Part shown: piece by piece, positions 10,824 through 15,430 of the stretch
Layout of the letters: each line of letters starts with the position of its first letter
Position numbering within the stretch: position 1 is the stretch's first letter
Source: Polyangiaceae bacterium
GTDB lineage: Bacteria > Myxococcota > Polyangia > Polyangiales > Polyangiaceae
Reading direction: 5' to 3'
Length of the DNA stretch: 15,430 nucleotides
NCBI GenBank assembly: GCA_025936205.1
Contig: JAICTU010000197.1
Location: forward strand, 1 to 15,430
The notes under the pieces: generated by a model
What the model saw: the letters and a program-made list of their open reading frames with translations, nothing else
Told to the model about the DNA's origin: nothing
The model's database searches: none
Made by a program: the position numbers and the translations under genes

Positions 10824-10963
10824 CTAGCTCATCGAGCCAGGGAGCGCGGCGGTACCGGGCTCGTCCAGTATGACGCGCCCAGCCTGCGCCGGCGCATACT
10901 TGTCCGCCAGCGCGACCAGGCAAGGCCGGATCACCTGCTCGAACCCCTGAGCCTCCAGCTCCC
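10824..10963 (-). pseudogene. Coding-like C-terminal fragment without a start
   Basis: Read on the minus strand, this frame gives about 45 residues, beginning RELEAQGFEQVIRPCLVALA and ending LPGSMS then TAG. Codons have strong G/C third-position bias and the residues make amphipathic helices, as a real protein end would. Beyond 10963 the bias in this frame disappears and there is no ATG; the only start inside is a GTG at V36 from the end. This suggests the tail of a gene whose 5' part has been lost or frame-shifted near the aaaa at 10967. I do not recognise the family. It could be chance in high-GC DNA. Confidence 0.3.
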
Positions 10964-10987
10964 GTTTTGAGCGAGCGGGAGGAGACC

Positions 10988-11125
10988 GTGCTGGAGCAAC
11001 GTCAGTTCGCTGCGCGCCTCTGCCGATGGCTGCGACGGGTTCCGCGCCAGGCGGGCGCGAGCGAGGAGCGGAAGCGCGAGCGACGAGTGTGCCGGTTCGA
11101 GACGAATCGGAGGCGATATGGCTAA
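10988..11125 (+). CDS. Possible 45-residue arginine-rich small protein
   Basis: GTG start at 10988 with a strong Shine-Dalgarno (gggaggag) ending four bases before it, and a TAA stop. The product is very basic (more than a third Arg/Lys), with segments such as ARLCRWLRRVPRQ and EERKRERRVCRFE and two cysteines. G/C third-position bias is about three quarters, not decisive here. The ribosome site is the main support. It may be a nucleic-acid-binding micro-protein or a chance frame. Confidence 0.22.
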   Translation: MLEQRQFAARLCRWLRRVPRQAGASEERKRERRVCRFETNRRRYG

Positions 11126-11211
11126 GTAAAGGGCATCAGCGCGACCCCAACCCGCTGGCAATGGGCGCATCCTGGTGTGGAAGGAGGCCGTGCGCAGGCG
11201 AGCCCTGCTGC

Positions 11212-11952
11212 TCAGCGCGATCGGGGACGCGCCAGATAGCGCGGTCCGCCGTATCCACGCGGACCATACGCACGCGGCGCCACGTACACACGCGGACCGT
11301 ACACGGGTCCGCCCCAGTACGGGTACGGCGCGTAGAAGGGGTACGGACGAAAGGGGTAGTACCAATCCCACGGGGAATACGGATAGTACGGATAGTACGC
11401 GAGGTACACGCTGGGACCGAAGCGCGTGCTCTGGAACGCGGTGTGCTGGAGCTCCGTCTTTTTCTCGCCGCCCTCGAGTGCCCAGACCACACGATAGCCG
11501 ACGATGTCGCTCGGCCAGATGCGCGAGGGCAGTGCGAAGTACGCCTCGATCTGTGCCTTGCCGGAGGGAGCGACGGTCACGTTGCCGTCGATCTGAACCG
11601 GCGCGAGCTTCTCGATGCCGCCCTCGGTAGAGCCGATGTCTTCGAGGAACAGGCGCTTTTCATCGAGCCGAATCGGCGTCGGTCCCTGATTGTCGAGCAC
11701 GAAGCCCACATGCACGACCGTCTCCTTCTCGCCCTGGCCCTCATCGCTGAAGGCCCCGCGCGACCAGACCTGCACGTGCGCGTGCGGGGAGAGCGCGTAG
11801 TCGGCGGCGCGGTGCTCACCGTCGGGCGCGGCCGACCTCACCTCTGCCAGAGGCACGAACGCTTGCGGTGTGGCGCAGCCCAGGGCGAACAGCACGAGCA
11901 GCGAGAACAGGCGCACGCGGGTAGTCTTCGAAACAGATGAATCAAAGTCCAC
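11212..11952 (-). CDS. Lipoprotein with Tyr/Pro-rich C-terminal tail
   Basis: A 246-residue frame from GTG 11952. After a short basic head, a hydrophobic run ends in the lipobox FALGC (C26), so the protein should be lipidated and exported. Residues about 30-180 form a beta-rich domain (VVHVGFVLDNQGPTPIRL is typical of an immunoglobulin-like or DUF-type fold with an intrinsic N...P..I pattern) with conserved-looking WPSDIVGYRVVW. The last 65 residues are dominated by Tyr, Pro, Trp, Gly and Arg (AYYPYYPYSPW and so on), as in some surface or outer-membrane associated proteins. A sigma-54-type promoter would start transcription at about 11953, right at this GTG. An in-frame GTG at 11916 (residue 13), leaving RLFSLLVLFALGC, may therefore be the true start. 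Lipoprotein export is well supported; the function is not known. Confidence 0.8.
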   Translation of the reverse strand: MDFDSSVSKTTRVRLFSLLVLFALGCATPQAFVPLAEVRSAAPDGEHRAADYALSPHAHVQVWSRGAFSDEGQGEKETVVHVGFVLDNQGPTPIRLDEKRLFLEDIGSTEGGIEKLAPVQIDGNVTVAPSGKAQIEAYFALPSRIWPSDIVGYRVVWALEGGEKKTELQHTAFQSTRFGPSVYLAYYPYYPYSPWDWYYPFRPYPFYAPYPYWGGPVYGPRVYVAPRAYGPRGYGGPRYLARPRSR

Positions 11953-11964
11953 GCCTCCATTGGC

Positions 11965-11979
11965 GCAATTAGCGTGCCA
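11965..11979 (-). promoter_or_regulatory. Sigma-54 (RpoN) promoter for the Tyr/Pro-rich lipoprotein
   Basis: On the minus strand TGGCACG, four bases, TTGC: eleven of the twelve specified positions of the -24/-12 consensus, with exactly ten bases between the GG and the GC. It lies in non-coding DNA directly upstream of the lipoprotein gene. The predicted start of transcription, about twelve bases past the GC, is near 11953. Such promoters need an enhancer-binding activator; none is encoded in the window. Confidence 0.6.
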
Positions 11980-12163
11980 GCTTGGCGCTACCGCGCACGC
12001 GCACGAGAACGCGCCAGGTTTCGCTGCAACGTCGCAGGTTTACTGCGCTGCGGCGGCTGGACGCCGGCGCCGAGGAGCGCGCAGATCGGGGAAAAATGAC
12101 CCGACGGTGCGCCCACACCGGCAAGCCTTGCCGCGGCGCCGTTGGCATCCGTGCCAGCGTCAA
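11980..12163. other. Intergenic DNA upstream of the lipoprotein
   Basis: Beyond the sigma-54 element this stretch has no gene I can support. It is where an enhancer-binding site for the sigma-54 promoter would be expected. I see no clear long inverted repeat in it. It could also contain decayed remains of the truncated SnoaL-like gene. Confidence 0.35.
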
Positions 12164-12346
12164 TTACCGGTTCTGGGCTTGCGACGTAGTCCGCGGGCGC
12201 GGCGTTGTCGCTGACACGGAGTCGTCCGTCATCACGGCCAGCCAGCCCTCGCTGTCGTGCTGGTTGAAGAGCTCGAACGCGTGAGCGACGAGATTCGCCT
12301 TCGACGCCTGTGCCGTGAGGCCCCTTGGCGCCCTCCACGATGTCAT
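12164..12346 (-). pseudogene. Truncated SnoaL/NTF2-like protein fragment
   Basis: From ATG 12346 (aggaATG context) the frame gives 60 residues. The middle reads ANLVAHAFELFNQHDSEGW followed by LAVMTDDS, which is the N-terminal helix signature of SnoaL-like/NTF2-fold proteins (helix with FELFN.hD..G...L..DD). Such proteins are normally about 110-150 residues; this one stops after 60, in a Thr/Pro/Arg-rich tail, before the rest of the fold. The other two minus-strand frames downstream do not continue the fold convincingly. I infer a truncated or decayed gene. It is divergent from the GAF-AraC regulator. The family resemblance is moderate; the upstream extension to 12478 looks non-coding. Confidence 0.45.
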
Positions 12347-12434
12347 TCCTGCCCACCCTTGGGCGTTCCGCTGTCTACGTCTTCCGATTGAGCCGTCCCC
12401 GCGTGCTCTGGAATTTTCCGAGCCGCTGTCCAAT

Positions 12435-12462
12435 TTGCGGCAATCGGCGGACACGGTATCAT
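12435..12462 (+). promoter_or_regulatory. Possible sigma-70-type promoter of the GAF-AraC gene
   Basis: TTGCGG (12435-12440) and TATCAT (12457-12462) with a 16-bp spacer, in a locally A/T-richer patch. Transcription would start at about 12469, only eight bases before the ATG at 12477, implying a near-leaderless message. No clear Shine-Dalgarno precedes that ATG, which is consistent. The match is modest. Confidence 0.28.
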
Positions 12463-12476
12463 GGCGCGGCGTCGCC

Positions 12477-13520
12477 ATGGTCTCCGCCGAGTTGCTAGCC
12501 GTCGATGAGTTCCGCGGGGGTGCATCGCAGCCTGTTACCCCGCAGCCCCTGAACCCTCAGGTCGCGCCGCAGCGCTTGCTCGGGGCCATGTTGCTGGGGC
12601 CTGTGCTCGCCGCTGCGGACGAGCTGGCGGCGATCGCCGACACCGACCAGATGCTGCGGCGTGCGGTCGAGCTGGCGCGCGAGCGCATCGGGCTGGAGCG
12701 GGTCGGGCTGTGGCTGCGCGATCCGCGCGCCAAGCAACTGCTGCTGCGCGGTACGTGGGGTACCGGCCTGGCTGGAGAAACGACGGACGAGCATGAGCTC
12801 GCCCACGAATGCGACCCGACCGAGGCGCAAACGCTGTGCAACCTGCAGCGCGAAGGGTCGTTGTGGCGGCGTTCCGAGAGCATGTTGGTGTGTCCACAGG
12901 GCATCAACGGCACCACCGACCTCGGCCGCGGCTGGCTCGTCGCCACGCCGCTGGTCGCGGCGCGCGACTTCATCGGCGTGATGTACAATGACTCCGCCGT
13001 CTCGCGGGCCCCGTTCGAGGACGGCAAGCAGCTCGCGATGGCGGTGTTCTGCAGCCTGCTCTCCGGGCTGTTCCTGCCGCGCCGCAGCCGTTTCCGCTGG
13101 CCGGCGACCGCGGCCGCACAGCAGAGCCCGTGGGTGAAGAGCGTGCTGCGCGCGCTGGAGGAAAACCCGCGCTCCAGCGGCGAGTACCTGGCACGTCAGC
13201 TCTCGATCAGCGCAGGACATCTCGCGCGCTCGTTCAAGGCCGAGGTGGGCGTGTCCCTGGTCGAGTATCGCAACCGGCGGCTGATGGATCGTTTCTTCGT
13301 GGCGCTGGAGCGCGGTAACGGCAACCTGCTCTCGGCCGCGCTCGAGGCAGGCTTCGGCAGCGACACGCAGTTTCACCGCGTGTACAAGCGCATGTTCGGC
13401 ACGTGCCCGCGCGAACAACGCGGCGCTGACGCTGCTACCGGCACACCCCGCACCCCGAGCTCGGCAGGCACGCGGCAGCTCAGGAGCCGCTCGGCGGCGA
13501 GCTCTTCTGCTCCGAGATGA
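12477..13520 (+). CDS. GAF-domain AraC-family transcriptional regulator
   Basis: A 347-residue protein from ATG 12477; the frame is open back to a GTG at 12315, but that extension lacks coding character. Residues about 45-200 form a GAF-like sensor domain: LARERIGLERVGLWLRD, then a core ending GRGWLVATPLVAARDFIGVMY and a helix with FEDGKQLAMAVFCSLLSG. Residues about 219-315 are an AraC/XylS DNA-binding domain with two helix-turn-helix units: EYLARQLSISAGHLARSFK and SAALEAGFGSDTQFHRVYKRM, closing with FGTCPREQR. It should bind DNA as a dimer and respond to a ligand or redox cue in the GAF domain, both inferred. After the HTH the tail (317-347) is low-complexity and its last 41 bp overlap the end of the convergent lipoprotein gene. 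It is divergent from the truncated SnoaL-like fragment. Confidence 0.87.
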   Translation: MVSAELLAVDEFRGGASQPVTPQPLNPQVAPQRLLGAMLLGPVLAAADELAAIADTDQMLRRAVELARERIGLERVGLWLRDPRAKQLLLRGTWGTGLAGETTDEHELAHECDPTEAQTLCNLQREGSLWRRSESMLVCPQGINGTTDLGRGWLVATPLVAARDFIGVMYNDSAVSRAPFEDGKQLAMAVFCSLLSGLFLPRRSRFRWPATAAAQQSPWVKSVLRALEENPRSSGEYLARQLSISAGHLARSFKAEVGVSLVEYRNRRLMDRFFVALERGNGNLLSAALEAGFGSDTQFHRVYKRMFGTCPREQRGADAATGTPRTPSSAGTRQLRSRSAASSSAPR

Positions 13521-14874
13521 GCAGCAACTCGGTGAGTTGCGGCGCGAGCGGCCCGAACGCCTCCGCGCGACGGTGCTCCAGCGCCGCCTCGGCGCTGCTC
13601 GAACGCGGCTCCGCGAGCCACTGACACGCCACCGTCTGGCGCACGCGCGGGCTGTCGTCGGCCAAGGCGTGCGCCGCGGCGCCCCAGTCCCCCAACTGCG
13701 CCAGGGCCAGCGCGGCCAGCATGCGATCTCTGGCGCGCGCTGATTTCAGGTCCAGCAGCAGCGCGGGCTTGATGCCCTGATCACCGGCACGCGCCAGCGT
13801 CACACGAGCGAGCAAGGCGATGGCGGACCGATCACTGGTCGCCAGTGCGCGCAGAGCATCGCGCACGGGCGGCTCCAGCGGCCCCTCTTCCGCTTGACGG
13901 AGCAGCGAGATCAGCCGCACCGCGGTATCGTCCGAGCGCTGAGCCTCGATCACGAGCGCCCGGAGCTCCGGGTTCGACCAGGGCACCTGGTACAGGGCCA
14001 GAAGCCGCGCCGCCAGATCATCGCCGCGCAACACTCGCATCAGCAGAGTGCTGGCGGGGCCGCTGGCAGCGCTTCCCTCGCGCAGCAACACGACCGCGGC
14101 CTCGACCGCGCTGCTGCCAGCACCCTGCTCCGCGCTGCGCAGCAGCTGCTGCTCGCCACCGCTGCTGAAGCTCGCGGGCATGGCCCAGGCGCGCACGATG
14201 TCCAGACGCTGATCGGGATCGGCTGCTGACCACAGATCGCTGAGCCCGACCACGACCGCCTCGCCGCCGATGGCGCCCAGCGCGCGCACCGCGAGCGAGC
14301 GGTTGCGCTCGTCCGGATCGAGTCGAGCCACTTCGAGCAACGCGCGGACGTCCACGGGATCCGCGCTGTGCTCCGCCGCCTCCAGCGCTGCACGGCGCAC
14401 GTCTGCATCGCCGTGCAACATGTAGGCGCGACGCTGCGGTCCGTCCGCGCTCCCCAGCGCGCGCCGCGCGCTCACGGCCAACAAGGGCGAGTCGCCCTTT
14501 TGATCACCCTGCTCGTCACTGTGGCGCGGCGCCTTCAGGCCCGCGTCGAGCAGCGCGACCGATGCGAACGCCGCGGCTTCTCCGGAGCCTTCTGCCACCT
14601 CCGTCAGAGCGCCGCGCACGCCGCGCGCACAAGGACCGAGCTCGGGAACCTCGGCGAGCGGCTCACGCAGGGACGACAGCTCTCGCTCCAGCACCGCGCC
14701 CGCCAGCTCTCGCACCGAAGCGCGCCCAAGCTCACCCTGGCTCTCGGCGCGCGCGACCTCCGCCTGCAGGCTCGGCAGGTCCCCCTGAAGTGCGACCTTG
14801 GTCGTGGCGCTGGCGCAACCGAACGCCAGCGCCAAGAGCACCGCACTAGTTGGGCGCGCGGCTGAGATCGGCAC
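13480..14874 (-). CDS. HEAT-repeat lipoprotein
   Basis: The frame is open from ATG 14952 (490 residues), but the GTG at 14874 is preferred (464 residues). It gives a standard lipoprotein signal, [19 protein letters not shown] with lipobox Cys at residue 20, and has a gggggaaag ribosome-site candidate about eight bases upstream. The mature protein is almost all helical and Ala/Leu/Arg-rich, with HEAT-like repeats such as [57 protein letters not shown] and [19 protein letters not shown] repeats bind other proteins; as a lipoprotein it would act as a scaffold in the envelope. No enzyme motif is seen. It starts inside the last 29 bp of pyrG, suggesting co-transcription and translational coupling. 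Its 3' end overlaps the convergent regulator by 41 bp. Confidence 0.82.
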   Translation of the reverse strand: MPISAARPTSAVLLALAFGCASATTKVALQGDLPSLQAEVARAESQGELGRASVRELAGAVLERELSSLREPLAEVPELGPCARGVRGALTEVAEGSGEAAAFASVALLDAGLKAPRHSDEQGDQKGDSPLLAVSARRALGSADGPQRRAYMLHGDADVRRAALEAAEHSADPVDVRALLEVARLDPDERNRSLAVRALGAIGGEAVVVGLSDLWSAADPDQRLDIVRAWAMPASFSSGGEQQLLRSAEQGAGSSAVEAAVVLLREGSAASGPASTLLMRVLRGDDLAARLLALYQVPWSNPELRALVIEAQRSDDTAVRLISLLRQAEEGPLEPPVRDALRALATSDRSAIALLARVTLARAGDQGIKPALLLDLKSARARDRMLAALALAQLGDWGAAAHALADDSPRVRQTVACQWLAEPRSSSAEAALEHRRAEAFGPLAPQLTELLLISEQKSSPPSGS

Positions 14875-15430
14875 GCTCGCTTTCCCCCGCGCCCTTGACG
14901 GCGCGTTCCGCGTCCTGCCGCCGACGAATCGCCGCGTTGACGAAGCCAGCAAACAGCGGATGCGGCGCCATCGGCCGGCTCTTGAACTCCGGATGAAACT
15001 GACAGCCGACGAAGTACGGATGATCCTCGAGCTCGATCATCTCCACCAGGCGATTGTCGGGGCTCGTCCCGCTCAGCACCAGACCCGCGCTCTCCAGCGC
15101 CTGCCGGTAGTCGTTGTTCACCTCGAAGCGGTGGCGATGCCGCTCCGTGATCAGATCGGAGCCGTACAGCTGAGCGGCACGCGAGCCCTGCTTGAGCACA
15201 CAGTCGTAGGAGCCGAGCCGCATCGTGCCACCCTTCTCCTGCACCTCCGCCTGTTCCAGCATCAGATCGATCACCGGATGCGCGGGCGCCTCGGAGAACT
15301 CGCGCGAACCAGCGCCGGTGAGCCCGCAGCGGTTGCGCGCGAACTCCACCACCGCCAGCTGCATGCCGAGACAGATGCCAAAATAGGGGATCTGGTTCTC
15401 GCGCGCGTAGCGGATCGCCTGGATCTTGCC
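14846..15430 (-). CDS. pyrG: CTP synthase, C-terminal glutamine amidotransferase part (5' end outside window)
   Basis: The frame runs off the window end; the visible 194 residues are the class I glutamine amidotransferase domain of CTP synthase. It begins [27 protein letters not shown], a near-signature of PyrG, with the nucleophile Cys at visible residue 20. The motif [11 protein letters not shown] and the catalytic His and Glu in FHPEF (visible 146 and 148) follow. The enzyme makes CTP from UTP, ATP and glutamine in the cytoplasm; this domain releases ammonia for the synthase domain, which lies beyond 15430. All three triad residues are present. Past the usual end there is a short charged tail ([26 protein letters not shown]). 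The gene overlaps the HEAT-repeat lipoprotein gene by 29 bp. Confidence 0.97.
   Translation of the reverse strand, partial: GKIQAIRYARENQIPYFGICLGMQLAVVEFARNRCGLTGAGSREFSEAPAHPVIDLMLEQAEVQEKGGTMRLGSYDCVLKQGSRAAQLYGSDLITERHRHRFEVNNDYRQALESAGLVLSGTSPDNRLVEMIELEDHPYFVGCQFHPEFKSRPMAPHPLFAGFVNAAIRRRQDAERAVKGAGESERADLSRAPN

Larger units (their letters stand above)
10779..11211. other. 433-bp gap with only weak coding signals
   Basis: Between the convergent ends of the tandem kinase and the Tyr/Pro-rich lipoprotein. It holds a GC-rich hairpin (10795-10816), a coding-like but startless minus-strand stretch (10824-10963) and a short basic plus-strand frame with a good ribosome site (10988-11125), both listed separately. 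No T-tailed terminator is visible although two genes converge here. Confidence 0.5.

Noticed and set aside
10931..11371. Minus-strand open frame of 146 codons
   Set aside because: Overlaps the lipoprotein 3' end in another frame and has no recognisable features, though part of it might belong to the decayed gene suspected at 10824-10963.
11026..11940. Plus-strand open frame of 304 codons
   Set aside because: Antisense to the lipoprotein with lipobox and sigma-54 promoter; product looks random.
12315..12476. Upstream extension of the GAF-AraC gene to a GTG
   Set aside because: The added 54 residues lack domain character, overlap the possible promoter and the SnoaL-like fragment, and have poor codon bias.
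12495..13418. Minus-strand open frame of 307 codons
   Set aside because: Opposite the GAF-AraC gene, whose two helix-turn-helix units are clear.

Overview
The window is high-GC bacterial DNA whose reading frames are dense and strongly biased to G/C in third codon positions. Eukaryotic-like Ser/Thr kinases, an AgmX/TonB-type C-terminal domain, lipoproteins and a GAF-AraC regulator point to a myxobacterium (Myxococcota, probably the Polyangia/Sorangium side). That placement is inferred from gene content; no rRNA or tRNA gene is visible.

Left part (1-4600, all minus strand): a membrane-anchored kinase-fold protein whose catalytic loop is destroyed (pseudokinase, 63-1604), preceded by a sugar ABC transporter pair, xylG (ATPase) and xylH (permease), overlapping by 8 bp. 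No substrate-binding protein is present in the window. Two hairpins follow xylH, and a rho-independent terminator separates xylG from the next gene upstream.

Middle (4598-7383, minus): a 644-residue membrane-anchored protein with three tandem DsbA-like domains, each with CPFC and a cis-Pro loop, then a 356-bp gap and a small secreted protein of unknown function. Divergent from it (7614-10778, plus) is a large transmembrane protein with two tandem Ser/Thr kinase domains, a low-complexity extracytoplasmic linker and TPR-like helices.

Right part (10779-15430): a gene-poor stretch with only weak coding signals; a Tyr/Pro-rich lipoprotein (minus) preceded by an excellent sigma-54 promoter match; a truncated SnoaL/NTF2-like fragment; a GAF plus AraC regulator (plus) whose 3' end overlaps a convergent HEAT-repeat lipoprotein gene (minus); and the 3' part of pyrG (CTP synthase), cut by the window end and overlapping the lipoprotein gene.

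Most genes concern the cell envelope: signal transduction, periplasmic thiol chemistry, lipoproteins and sugar uptake. There is no mobile element, CRISPR array or phage gene, and no convincing evidence of a single new multi-gene system. The least ordinary items are the triple-DsbA protein, the pseudokinase/tandem-kinase pair, the xylGH pair without a binding protein, and the sigma-54-driven Tyr/Pro-rich lipoprotein.
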